From contig CAKUHJ010000010.1 of assembly GCA_934655935.1 (NCBI GenBank), positions 1 through 24,328 of the forward strand: DNA of 24,328 nucleotides, in the 5' to 3' direction. The notes beneath the pieces were generated by a model, which saw only the letters and a program-made list of their open reading frames with translations, was not told where the DNA came from and did no database searches. Both the position numbers and the translations under genes were made by a program. This document shows positions 14,849 to 22,524 of this stretch, one piece after another. This stretch comes from an uncultured Oscillospiraceae bacterium (lineage in GTDB: Bacteria; Bacillota; Clostridia; Oscillospirales; Oscillospiraceae). Every line of letters starts with the position of its first letter. Position 1 is the stretch's first letter.

Positions 14849-15513
14849 GCCGAAACCTCCTTGTCACAGCTGCGCTTGCCGCAGCCGGGGCACCCGGCGC
14901 AGCCAAACTCCTTTTTCCGGATGGCTCTTCCGCGTGAGATTTTATTGACCAGGGCGATCAGGCACCCGAAGACAAAGAAGCCGCCCGGCGCCATGGTGAG
15001 AATGCCGATGGGGTTTTCCGAGAACCAGGGGACCGGATGGCCGCAGAAAGTGCCGCTGCCCAGAACCTCGCGGATCAGCGCCATCGCGCACAGGGCCAGC
15101 GTAAAGCCCGCGCCCATGCCCGCGCCGTCAATGGCCGAGTCGAGCACGCCGTGCTTGCTTGCGTACATTTCGGCCCGCCCGAGGATGATGCAGTTGACGA
15201 CGATCAGGGACAGATACACCCCCAGCGACTGGTAAAGCGCAAACGCGTAGGCCTCCATCAGAAGCTCCACGACGGTGACAAACGCGGCGATGAGCACAAT
15301 GTAGCAGGGAATGCGGACCCGGTCCGGAATGGTTTTGCGAAGGGCGGATATGGCCATGTTGGACAGGATCAGAACGGCCGTGGCCGCGAGTCCCATGCCG
15401 AGGGCCGCAGGGATGGAGGTGGATATGGCAAGCGTCGGGCAGGTGCCGAGCACAAGCACAAGCACCGGGTTCTCCTTCACCAGACCCTTCAGGAAATTCT
15501 GAAGTCGTTTCAT
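14845..15513 (-). CDS. rnfE: Rnf complex membrane subunit RnfE
   Basis: RnfE is the partner of RnfA in the membrane core. The 222-residue protein has about six helices, with ENPVLVLVLGTCPTLAIS at the N-terminus, the half-repeat LIVVNCIILGRAE in the middle and LIREVLGSGTF later. The C-terminal tail after the last helix is cytoplasmic-looking and holds five cysteines (CAGCPGCGKRSC and one more Cys nearby). The ATG follows AAAGGAGG. The gene overlaps rnfG and rnfA by 4 bases on either side. Confidence 0.96.
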   Translation of the reverse strand: MKRLQNFLKGLVKENPVLVLVLGTCPTLAISTSIPAALGMGLAATAVLILSNMAISALRKTIPDRVRIPCYIVLIAAFVTVVELLMEAYAFALYQSLGVYLSLIVVNCIILGRAEMYASKHGVLDSAIDGAGMGAGFTLALCAMALIREVLGSGTFCGHPVPWFSENPIGILTMAPGGFFVFGCLIALVNKISRGRAIRKKEFGCAGCPGCGKRSCDKEVSA

Positions 15514-16052
15514 TGTTCAGCCTCCTTTACAGCCCGGAAGGCGGCGAGGGCCTCGCGCACGCAGCCCTCATAAGCCGTTGAGGTAATGGTCGCGCCGGAG
15601 ACGGCGCTGATGCCGGAAAGCGTTTCGTCCTTGCCCTGATACTGCGCGGTATAGCTTTCCTTTGCCGTCTGACCGCCGAGGGTGCTGGTCTCGGAGGAGA
15701 CGTCCATGGTGGTGCAGCTGCGGATGAATCCGTCCGGGTCCACGGCGCAGAGCACCTGAATGGTTCCGCCGAAGCCCCGGCCGTTTACGGTAAAGAGATA
15801 GCAAAGCGGCGCACCCTGCGCGTCCAGCGCCGCGCAGGCGCTTTCCACATTGCCGGACACGGCGGAAGGAATCGCCTCAAAGCGGTCGGCCTCCGGGCAG
15901 ACGGCAAGCCGCGCGGCCTGCTCGCGCGCTTCGGCGTTGGCCTTTGAGACCGGCGCGGTGAAGTGGTTGACCACTGCGAGCGCGGAAGAGCTCAGAAGAC
16001 AGATCAGGACCAGCACGACGATGGACTTTACAATATCGTTTCGTTCTTTCAT
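15510..16052 (-). CDS. rnfG: Rnf complex subunit RnfG, covalent FMN protein
   Basis: RnfG carries a covalently bound FMN outside the membrane core and takes part in electron transfer through the complex. The 180-residue protein has one N-terminal membrane helix (about 8-28). An FMN-binding domain contains GGTIQVLCAVDPDG and the flavinylation motif SGATITS (152-158), with Thr155 the expected FMN acceptor. The ATG at 16052 is preceded by GGAGGTG. The frame stays open upstream, but only through rnfD in another frame. The FMN is expected to be attached by the ApbE encoded at the head of this operon. Confidence 0.95.
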   Translation of the reverse strand: MKERNDIVKSIVVLVLICLLSSSALAVVNHFTAPVSKANAEAREQAARLAVCPEADRFEAIPSAVSGNVESACAALDAQGAPLCYLFTVNGRGFGGTIQVLCAVDPDGFIRSCTTMDVSSETSTLGGQTAKESYTAQYQGKDETLSGISAVSGATITSTAYEGCVREALAAFRAVKEAEQ

Positions 16053-16954
16053 GCCTTTGCACCTCCAAAGGGGCGGCTGGCCGTCCAGCGCGAGAGATAG
16101 GGCGTGAGGATGTTCATGAAGAGAATCGCGAAGGACACGCCCTCCTGGTAGCTTCCGTAGAAGCGGATGAGGCAGGTCAGAAGTCCCGCGCCCACGCCGA
16201 ACAGCGCGCGGCCGGCCGCGGTCTGCGGCGTGGTGGAATAGTCCGTGGCCATGAAGATTGCGCCCAGCAGCAGCCCGCCGGAAAGAATCTGCCCCAGCGC
16301 GTCCTGCCCAAGAAGGGCGGAAAGCAGGAAAACCGTTCCCACATAACAGACTGGCGTGTGCCAGGAGATAACCCCGCGCACGAGAAGATAGCCGAAGCCC
16401 AGCAGCAGCGCCAGCGCGCAGGTCTCTCCGAGGCAGCCGCCGTGCCGGCCCAGCAGCAGCGCCAGGTAATCCGGGTGCTGCCCCGCGGCAAGCTGCGCCA
16501 GCGGCGTCGCAGAGCTGACCGCGTCCGGGAAGACCCAGGCCGTCATGCTTTTGGAAAACGAAAGGAAGAGGACAATGCGTGCCGTGAGCGCGGGATTGGC
16601 AAAGTTCTTGCCGATGCCGCCAAAAAGCTGCTTGACCGCGACAATGGCGACCAGCGCACCGAACACAGCCTGCCACAGCGGAATGCTGACCGGCAGGTTG
16701 AACGCGAGAATCAGCCCCGTCACAGCGGCGGAAAGATCGGAAATGGTGCTTTCGCGCCGCGCCAGGCGCTCAAAGCCCCACTCAAAGAACACGCACACGG
16801 CCACGCAGACTGCGCAGACCAGCAGCGCCCGCCAGCCAAAGATCAGCACGGAGGCGAGCAGCGCCGGACACAGCGCGATGAGCACGTCGCGCATGATTTT
16901 CTGCGTGGTGACGCCGGAGGTGATGTGCGGGGAGGCGGAAATGATCAGGTTCAT
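16049..16954 (-). CDS. rnfD: Rnf complex membrane subunit RnfD
   Basis: RnfD is a polytopic membrane subunit related to NqrB and carries covalent FMN. The 301-residue protein starts with ISASPHITSGVTTQKIM, typical of RnfD, and shows nine or ten hydrophobic segments. The expected flavinylation site is AVSSATPLAQL, with acceptor Thr150. The residue before the Ala is Ser, where the commonly quoted motif has Gly (S/T-G-A-T). Further conserved stretches are GGIGKNFANPALTARI, ATDYSTTP and FYGSYQEGVSFAILFMN. The ATG at 16954 follows AAGGAGG. It overlaps rnfC and rnfG by 4 bases each. Confidence 0.95.
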   Translation of the reverse strand: MNLIISASPHITSGVTTQKIMRDVLIALCPALLASVLIFGWRALLVCAVCVAVCVFFEWGFERLARRESTISDLSAAVTGLILAFNLPVSIPLWQAVFGALVAIVAVKQLFGGIGKNFANPALTARIVLFLSFSKSMTAWVFPDAVSSATPLAQLAAGQHPDYLALLLGRHGGCLGETCALALLLGFGYLLVRGVISWHTPVCYVGTVFLLSALLGQDALGQILSGGLLLGAIFMATDYSTTPQTAAGRALFGVGAGLLTCLIRFYGSYQEGVSFAILFMNILTPYLSRWTASRPFGGAKA

Positions 16955-18291
16955 GCTGTGACCTCCTTCTTTGCGTCCAGGCGGGTTTTCTGCTCGGCCC
17001 GCCACGCGGCAAGCTTTGCCTTCGCAAGCTTATTGGTCTGCACGAGCGGCCGGTGGGCGGGGCAGCCGAACGAGCAGCAGCCGCACTCCATGCAGAGGTT
17101 GACCTTCAGCTCGGAAAGCCGCTCCAGGTTGCCCGAAAGATATGCGCTTTCCAGCGCGGCGGGCATGAGCCGCAGCGGGCAGTGGCTGACGCAGCGGCCG
17201 CAGCGGATGCAGGCCGTGGGTCTGGGCGGGGCGGCGTCGGCCTCCGTCATGGCGAGAATCGCGTTGGTATTTTTCAGAACCGGCTGCTCCAGGTCCGGCA
17301 CGGCGATGCCCATCATGGGCCCGCCGTAGAGAACCTTTCTCGGTTCCTCGGTAAAGCCGCCGCAGGCCTCGAACACGTCCTTCAGGCGCATGCCGATCGG
17401 AACGATGACGTTTTTGGGCTTCCGGACGGCGGAGCCGTCGACCGTGATGCATTTTTCCACCAGCGGGATTCCGGTCTGGCAATAGCGGGCGATGTTTGCA
17501 AGCGTGGTGCAGTTGAGCACAATCGCGCCCGCGTCCAGCGGCAGCTTTCCCTCCGGCACAACCGCGCCCAGCGTATGATAGATGAGGACCTTTTCTCCGC
17601 CCTGCGGGTAAAGGGAGGGCAGCGCGCAGACCTCCATGCCGATCTCATCCCGGACAAGCCGCCGGTACATCCGGAGGCAGGCGGGCTTGTTGTCCTCGAT
17701 GCCGAAGATGATCCGCTTGACCTGCAGGAATTTCTGCACCAGCCGCGCGCCGGCAAGAACCTCCTCCGAGCGGTCGAGCATGGTGCGGGTATCCGAGGTG
17801 ATGTAGGGCTCGCACTCCGCGCCGTTGATGATCACGGCCCGGACCTGGTCGAGATTTTTGACCGTGAGCTTTACAACCGTCGGAAAGCCCGCGCCGCCCA
17901 GGCCGACCAGACCGCTTGCGCGCACAGCGTCCAGAAAGTCCTGCATGGTTTCCAGCTTCGGAGGCTGCAGACCCTCAAAAAGAGCCTGCTCGCCGTCGGC
18001 GTCGATGACGACGGTCTGCATCAGTTTTCCGCCGGAGCCGACCGACTGGCCGATTTTTTTGACCGTTCCGGAGACGCTTGCGTAAATCGGCGCGGAGACA
18101 TAGCCGCCCGCCTCGCCGATAAGCTGGCCGACCTTTACGTGATCGCCCGGCTTTACGACGGGGCGTGCGGGCGCGCCGATGTGCATCGACATCGGAATTT
18201 CCACCGACGCCGGCGTCGGCAGGCGCAGCGCGCCGAGCTCCGCCGTGTCCTTTCGGTTTGGAACGCGCACGCCGTGCAGTTGTTTGATCAT
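16951..18291 (-). CDS. rnfC: Rnf complex subunit RnfC, NADH-binding
   Basis: RnfC is the peripheral subunit that reduces NAD+ and resembles the NuoF subunit of complex I. The 446-residue protein has an N-terminal barrel-sandwich segment (about 30-95). A nucleotide/FMN-binding domain has GLVGLGGAGFPTVVK (127-141) and INGAECEPYIT (155-165), then YGGPMMGIAV (322-331). Near the C-terminus are two ferredoxin motifs, CIRCGRCVSHC (361-371) and CMECGCCSFGC (400-410). The C-terminal tail is basic and short, unlike the long repeats of some proteobacterial RnfC. The ATG at 18291 follows GGGAGAG at a rather long spacing. It starts 19 bases after the Gx gene. Confidence 0.97.
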   Translation of the reverse strand: MIKQLHGVRVPNRKDTAELGALRLPTPASVEIPMSMHIGAPARPVVKPGDHVKVGQLIGEAGGYVSAPIYASVSGTVKKIGQSVGSGGKLMQTVVIDADGEQALFEGLQPPKLETMQDFLDAVRASGLVGLGGAGFPTVVKLTVKNLDQVRAVIINGAECEPYITSDTRTMLDRSEEVLAGARLVQKFLQVKRIIFGIEDNKPACLRMYRRLVRDEIGMEVCALPSLYPQGGEKVLIYHTLGAVVPEGKLPLDAGAIVLNCTTLANIARYCQTGIPLVEKCITVDGSAVRKPKNVIVPIGMRLKDVFEACGGFTEEPRKVLYGGPMMGIAVPDLEQPVLKNTNAILAMTEADAAPPRPTACIRCGRCVSHCPLRLMPAALESAYLSGNLERLSELKVNLCMECGCCSFGCPAHRPLVQTNKLAKAKLAAWRAEQKTRLDAKKEVTA

Positions 18292-18310
18292 ATGGAATCG
18301 TTCTCTCCCT

Positions 18311-18838
18311 TCACAAGTCGGAATTCGTATGAAACAGACGCAGGCCGTGCGCGCGGGACAGCCTCTGCAGGCACAGCTGCGCGCAAAGGCCGGTCAGCGC
18401 GCCGGAAAAAAGCCCCGCAAGCTCCAGGGCCGGCAGATACCAGAACACGGCCCAGGTTCCCGCGGCCCACGCGGCCGCCAGGAGCTGGCCAAGGTTGTGC
18501 GCCAGCGCGCAGAACACGCTTTTTACCCACAGAAAGCGCCCGGACAGCCGCCGGCGCAGCAGCGCCATCGGCAAAAACGCGGCAAGCCCGCCGGAAAGCG
18601 CGTAGAGCGCGGCGCTCACGCGGCCGGTCAGCGCGCAGCCGAGCAGAATCCTTGCAAGCAGAAGCCCGAGGGCCCAGCCGGGGCCGAGCAGGTCCATGCA
18701 GACCAGCGTAAAGATATTGGAAAGGCCGGGCTTCAGGCCCGGAAGCACGGAGACGGGCGGCAGCTGGCATTCCAGCACGAATACGCCGAGCGCCGCCGCC
18801 GTCAGGCAGGCGCAGGCGCAGAGCTTTCTGGTTTTCAT
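18311..18838 (-). CDS. Gx transporter family protein (heptaprenyl diphosphate synthase component I-like)
   Basis: The 175-residue membrane protein has about five hydrophobic segments and the motifs PGLKPGLSNIFTL and FCALAHNLGQLLAA. These are characteristic of the family named after heptaprenyl diphosphate synthase subunit I and now often called Gx transporter, an ECF-S-like membrane protein. In Clostridia it is regularly placed between apbE/NusG-domain genes and rnf genes, as here; a flavin- or quinone-related supply role has been guessed but I cannot show one. GGGAGG lies before the ATG. It overlaps the preceding NusG-domain gene by 4 bases. Confidence 0.85.
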   Translation of the reverse strand: MKTRKLCACACLTAAALGVFVLECQLPPVSVLPGLKPGLSNIFTLVCMDLLGPGWALGLLLARILLGCALTGRVSAALYALSGGLAAFLPMALLRRRLSGRFLWVKSVFCALAHNLGQLLAAAWAAGTWAVFWYLPALELAGLFSGALTGLCAQLCLQRLSRAHGLRLFHTNSDL

Positions 18839-19206
18839 GATGCGCCTCCCGTCCCGGCCACGGCGTCCGGCTGCAGGGCGCCGTCAAGATAGCGGATGCT
18901 CAGCCGGTTCGGCAGGCAGACGATCGGGCCGGAGCTCCGGGTGAGTGGGCCGTGGCGGACACAGATCTGGTCCGGGCAGTCCGCGCGCGCAACGAAGACC
19001 TGGCCGTTTTCCGCGCGGATTTCATTCTCGCCCGCGGGGCCGGAGACGTGCCAGACGCCGCTTTGCGCGGCCTCAAGCGTCAGGAGCAGGCGGCCGTCCT
19101 GATAGACGCCGATTTTTTCTCCGCTGCGGCGCGGCAGCAGGGCCGCGCATAGAACCAGCAGCAGCAGCGCCGCACAGAAAATCAGAATCCAGCTTTTTTG
19201 CTTCAT
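18835..19206 (-). CDS. NusG domain II-containing small membrane-anchored protein
   Basis: The 123-residue protein has an N-terminal membrane anchor (about residues 6-25). The rest should be an extracytoplasmic beta domain. The stretch ADCPDQICVRHGPL, followed by GPIVCLPNRLSIRY, is diagnostic of the NusG-domain-II-like family usually found beside apbE and rnf in Firmicutes. It is not the transcription factor NusG, whose KOW and NGN domains are absent. The two cysteines of CPDQIC and the one in IVCLPN are conserved in the family. It overlaps apbE and the Gx gene by 4 bases each. The function is unknown; the operon context suggests assembly or flavin handling of Rnf. Confidence 0.85.
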   Translation of the reverse strand: MKQKSWILIFCAALLLLVLCAALLPRRSGEKIGVYQDGRLLLTLEAAQSGVWHVSGPAGENEIRAENGQVFVARADCPDQICVRHGPLTRSSGPIVCLPNRLSIRYLDGALQPDAVAGTGGAS

Positions 19207-20192
19207 CGGGACACCACCTCAAACGGAAGCTCTGATTGGAACGCAGCCGCAAGCCCGGCGGTCACGTAGATTTCCCGGGCGTCGGTCATCCAGACGGCCT
19301 CAAAATCCAGACCGCCCTGCCGCCAGAGCGCAATTCCGTCCTCCAGTCCCAGTACATAGAGCGCGGTGGAAAGCGCGTCGGCAAGCGTGCCGTCGCTGCA
19401 GACCGCCGTGGCGGACAGAAGGCCAGACTCGGCGCAGCGGAGCGTTTCCGGGTCCAGAATGTGGCTGTAGCGGACGCCGTCCTGCTCAAAATAGCGCTGG
19501 TAGCCGCCCGAGGTCACGACGCTTCGGTCCTGCAGACGGAGAATGCCGAAGCAGGCGGCGGCGTCCTGCGGGTCCTGAAGGCCGACCTGCCAGTCGGAGC
19601 CGTCCGGCCTTGCGCCAAGCGCCGTGACGCTGCCGCCGAGGCTTAAAATGGCGGACTGCACGCCGGCGGCCTTCAGAAGCTCCGCCGCACGCTGCGCGGC
19701 ATAGCCCTTTGCAATGCCGCCAAGGTCCAGCTGCGCGCCGCGCGCCAGGCGGATTTCCCGGTCGGAAACCGTCACGTTTTCCACGCTGCAGGCAATCTGC
19801 AGGGCCTGCAGCTCCGCTTCGTCCGGCACGCGGTATTCGCCCGTCGGAAAGCCCCAGGCAAGCATTGCGGGCCGCAGCGCGGGCTGATACGCGCCCCAGG
19901 TCTGTGCGGAAAGCGCCAGCGCGCGCTTTGTCAGCGCGCGCAGCTCTTCTGAGGCGGCAGGTTCCCCGGCGTTGACCCGGCTCAGCTCTGCCTGCGCGTC
20001 CTCGCAGGAGAAAATCCGCGCCAGGCGTTCAATTTCCTTCTGTGCCTGGTCAAGCGCAGCCGCCGCGCCCCAGGCGCGCAGCTGCATCACGGTATCCATG
20101 GCAAAAAATTCGCGCTGCTGCTCTGCGCTGGCGCAGCCGCACAGAAGGCAGAGCAGAAAAAGCAGCGGAAGAAGTCGTTTTACAAATTTCAT
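19203..20192 (-). CDS. apbE: FAD:protein FMN transferase, lipoprotein
   Basis: ApbE moves FMN from FAD onto a Thr of target proteins such as RnfG and RnfD, outside the cytoplasmic membrane. The 329-residue protein begins with a lipoprotein signal (KRLLPLLFLLCLLCGC), with Cys20 as the lipid-bearing residue. The domain has MDTVMQLRAWG, LDLGGIAKGYAAQRA, LSLGGSVTALG, SGGYQRYFEQDG followed by YSHILDPETL, and the metal-site region SDGTLADALSTALYVLG. These are the classic ApbE blocks. The ATG at 20192 directly precedes the signal peptide; upstream in-frame codons run through the promoter. It is the first gene of the nine-gene rnf operon, which strongly suggests that its targets are RnfD and RnfG. 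Confidence 0.95.
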   Translation of the reverse strand: MKFVKRLLPLLFLLCLLCGCASAEQQREFFAMDTVMQLRAWGAAAALDQAQKEIERLARIFSCEDAQAELSRVNAGEPAASEELRALTKRALALSAQTWGAYQPALRPAMLAWGFPTGEYRVPDEAELQALQIACSVENVTVSDREIRLARGAQLDLGGIAKGYAAQRAAELLKAAGVQSAILSLGGSVTALGARPDGSDWQVGLQDPQDAAACFGILRLQDRSVVTSGGYQRYFEQDGVRYSHILDPETLRCAESGLLSATAVCSDGTLADALSTALYVLGLEDGIALWRQGGLDFEAVWMTDAREIYVTAGLAAAFQSELPFEVVSR

Positions 20193-20262
20193 AAGCCTTG
20201 CAGAAAAATAAAGACAATTATGGACAAAATGCTGGAAATGCGTTTTCGGATTTTTCAAGCCT

Positions 20263-20290
20263 AGCATATCATGTTTTTATAAAAAATCAA
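20263..20290 (-). promoter_or_regulatory. Probable promoter of the apbE-rnf operon
   Basis: On the minus strand TTGATT (20285-20290) and TATGCT (20263-20268) are 16 bases apart, about 70 bases before the apbE ATG. Upstream of it, 20291-20400 is almost pure A/T with A- and T-tracts and could act as an UP element. Other -10-like sequences occur in this AT-rich block, so the exact choice is uncertain. Confidence 0.6.
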
Positions 20291-20400
20291 GTTTTTTCTT
20301 GTTTTATATGAAAAATTCTGATTTTCAAACAAGAATATGATATAAATTTATCGATATAAATATTGTGAAATAATATATATTTTTTAATATATTACAGCCA

Positions 20401-20430
20401 AGAAAAAACGCGCTGCCGGGGCAGCGCGTT
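20401..20430 (-). terminator. Terminator of the response regulator/histidine kinase pair
   Basis: A 10-bp perfect stem AACGCGCTGC/GCAGCGCGTT (20407-20416 with 20421-20430) has loop CGGG. On the minus strand it is followed by six T residues. It lies 14 bases after the kinase stop codon and isolates the kinase from the apbE-rnf promoter. Confidence 0.92.
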
Positions 20431-20444
20431 ATCGTTGAAAAGAC

Positions 20445-21737
20445 TCAGAGCGGTGGGCAGCTGAGAATCAGCCGCAGCAGGAAAACGCCGTTTTCCGCGC
20501 GGAATTCGCACAGACCGGAATTTTTCTGGGCGATGGACTGAATACTCCGGCAGCCGTAGCCGTGGCCGGGGACAGAGGTTTCGGGAATGCCGTTTTGCAT
20601 ATGGACCTCGCCTGTATACGGGTTTTCAATCTCAATTAAAAGCTTGTTCTGCCGGCGCGCGCAGTACAGGCGGATGATCCTGCTTTTTTCCTCCAGCTGA
20701 CCGACGGCGTGCAGCGCGTTTTCCAGCCCGTTGGAGAGCACGGAGCAAAGCTCCGTCTCAGAGATGGACAGCGCCGCAGGCAGCGCTGCGCGGACCTCCA
20801 GCTGCGCCCCTGCGCGCGCTGCACGGGCGGAAAAGGCGGAGCAGAGAAGGTTGACCGTCTCGTTCTCGCAGAAGCGCTGCGGCGTCACAGCGCAGACGTC
20901 CGCCTCCACCTCGCGGATGTAGGCCTCCGCCTGCTCGTAGTTCTTTGCGCGCAGGAGCCCCTGAAGCATGGAAAGGTGGTGGCGCATGTCGTGGCGGTAA
21001 ACGGCGGTCTGCAGCTGCGCCTCGTGCATCAGCGCCAGCTCCTGCCCGGCGGCGTCCAGCTGCTGGCAGAGCATGCTCTGCTCGGACAAAAGCAGCTGGC
21101 GCTCGCTGAGACTCTTATAAATATAAAGAATCAGAAAGTAAAACAGCAGAACGAGCGCCGACGGCGTGCACCGCACCAGAATGCCGCTCATGCCCACGGG
21201 CGCGGGCAGCTCCGCGCGCATGCCGGCAAACACATAAAAATAGTAGGAGAGCGGGACCAGAAGCAGAAGCGAAAACAGCTGGTCGCTCCCAAATTTCAGA
21301 AGGAAGTGAAAGCTTTTGCGGAATACGAGCTGCGCCAGCAGCAGCGTCAGCGCATAGCCGAGAAAATCGGCCAGAAATAAAACCCAGCGCGCGTGCGACA
21401 GCTGCGCCTGCGCAAGGTGATTCAGAAAGACGGCCGGGACGCAGAAGATCATCGCGGTCAGAATCATGAAGATGACCTTGACCGGGCTGTCCTTGCTCAG
21501 CCACAGAAACAGCAGGAAAAACGGAAGGTGCATGGTCAGCGAGATCAGCCGCCCGTATTCCGCCGCGCCGAGCACGCTCCGGAGCACGTGGTTGAAGGCG
21601 GCGAGGGCCGCCACGCCGAGCAGCACGAGCCACCTTTTCACCGGGTGCAGCGCGCGCAGATCGATGTCCATGGTGATGCACAGAAGCCCGAACACGAACG
21701 CCAGCGTCAGCGCGGGAGAGTATGTAAGCGCGTACAT
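20445..21737 (-). CDS. GHKL-type sensor histidine kinase (AgrC-like)
   Basis: The 430-residue protein has six or seven membrane helices in its first 210 residues. A cytoplasmic part follows, with a coiled stretch and the phospho-acceptor His249 in YRHDMRHHLSMLQG. The ATPase domain has the N box SNGLENALHAV (Asn336, Asn340) and a G box GHGYGCRSI (391-399), typical of the GHKL/HATPase_c_5 group that pairs with LytTR regulators. It follows the regulator gene by 4 bases, and GGGAGGAGG within the regulator's last codons serves as its ribosome binding site. Such kinases often sense peptides, but no AgrD/AgrB-like gene is present in the window, so the signal is unknown. Confidence 0.92.
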   Translation of the reverse strand: MYALTYSPALTLAFVFGLLCITMDIDLRALHPVKRWLVLLGVAALAAFNHVLRSVLGAAEYGRLISLTMHLPFFLLFLWLSKDSPVKVIFMILTAMIFCVPAVFLNHLAQAQLSHARWVLFLADFLGYALTLLLAQLVFRKSFHFLLKFGSDQLFSLLLLVPLSYYFYVFAGMRAELPAPVGMSGILVRCTPSALVLLFYFLILYIYKSLSERQLLLSEQSMLCQQLDAAGQELALMHEAQLQTAVYRHDMRHHLSMLQGLLRAKNYEQAEAYIREVEADVCAVTPQRFCENETVNLLCSAFSARAARAGAQLEVRAALPAALSISETELCSVLSNGLENALHAVGQLEEKSRIIRLYCARRQNKLLIEIENPYTGEVHMQNGIPETSVPGHGYGCRSIQSIAQKNSGLCEFRAENGVFLLRLILSCPPL

Positions 21738-21741
21738 GGCC

Positions 21742-22461
21742 TCATTCCTCCTCCCGCGTAAACATCAGCCGGAGATAGGCGGCCTGCAGCTTCGGGTACA
21801 GAAGCCTGGAAACCGGCAGCCGCTCGCCGCAGAACATCTGTACGCTTGCCGGCGTAAGCGCGGCAATCTGCAGCATATTGACAATGTAGGAGCGGTGGAT
21901 ATGGAAGAAGTCGGTCCGTGCGAGCAGGGTCTGCTCGTAATTCTTCAGCGCGCCCGGCGTCTGCAGCTGCGTGCCGTCCGCCAGCGTGAAGGTCAGCCGC
22001 TTTCCGTTTACCTCAACGTGCGAAAGCTGCGAGAAGGGAATCCGGTTGAGCGTCTGGCCGCACCGGATGTTCAGCCCCTCCTGCGGCGTCTGCTCGCGCA
22101 GAAGCAGCTGGTCCAGCAGCGGAAAGAGCTTTTCCGCCCGGACGGGCTTGAGAAGATAGTCCAGCGCATGCACGCTGTAGCTCTCATAGGCAAATTCCAC
22201 CGAGGAGGTCAGAAAAACAATGGCCGCAGCGTTATCAAAGCGCCGCAGCTCGCGAGCTGCGGCGATGCCGGTCATGCCCGGCATCATGATGTCCATTAGA
22301 TACAGCGTGAAATGCTCCCGCTGCGCGGCGGTCAGAAGCTCCACCGCGCTTGAAAAGCTGGCGCAGCGGATGCGGATATTGCGCGCATCCTGCCACTTCT
22401 GAAGCAGCTCCTGCAGCGCCTCCAGTTCCCGCGGCGAATCCTCGCAGAGCGCAAGATACAT
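21742..22461 (-). CDS. LytTR family response regulator
   Basis: The 239-residue protein has an N-terminal receiver domain (about 1-120). It has the acidic pair in LCEDSP, phospho-acceptor Asp57 in LYLMDIMMPGMTG, the Thr/Ser at VFLTSS and Lys in LLKPV. A C-terminal LytTR DNA-binding domain (about 135-236) contains VEVNGKRLTFTL, then FFHIHRSYIVNM and LPVSRL. LytTR proteins bind pairs of short direct repeats upstream of targets. The ATG at 22461 is preceded by AGAGGGAG; a second ATG 36 bases upstream has no site and sits in the promoter. The gene is cotranscribed with the kinase. No certain LytTR site was found nearby. Confidence 0.93.
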   Translation of the reverse strand: MYLALCEDSPRELEALQELLQKWQDARNIRIRCASFSSAVELLTAAQREHFTLYLMDIMMPGMTGIAAARELRRFDNAAAIVFLTSSVEFAYESYSVHALDYLLKPVRAEKLFPLLDQLLLREQTPQEGLNIRCGQTLNRIPFSQLSHVEVNGKRLTFTLADGTQLQTPGALKNYEQTLLARTDFFHIHRSYIVNMLQIAALTPASVQMFCGERLPVSRLLYPKLQAAYLRLMFTREEE

Positions 22462-22495
22462 ACCGGCTCTCCCTCTTTTTCTTATTTCTTTTTGC

Positions 22496-22524
22496 ATTTT
22501 AACACAAAACAGCCAGGCTTTCCA
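22496..22524 (-). promoter_or_regulatory. Probable promoter of the LytTR/histidine kinase operon
   Basis: On the minus strand TGGAAA (22519-22524) and TAAAAT (22496-22501) are 17 bases apart, with TGT before the -10 (extended -10). The -35 is weak. A long inverted repeat begins immediately upstream of it, at 22524. Confidence 0.6.

Noticed and set aside
20339..20361. The GATATAAAT direct repeat as a LytTR binding site or CRISPR-like repeat
   Set aside because: There are only two 9-base copies in extremely AT-rich DNA, where chance repeats are common, and the sequence does not clearly match known LytTR boxes. It is mentioned only as part of the AT-rich block.
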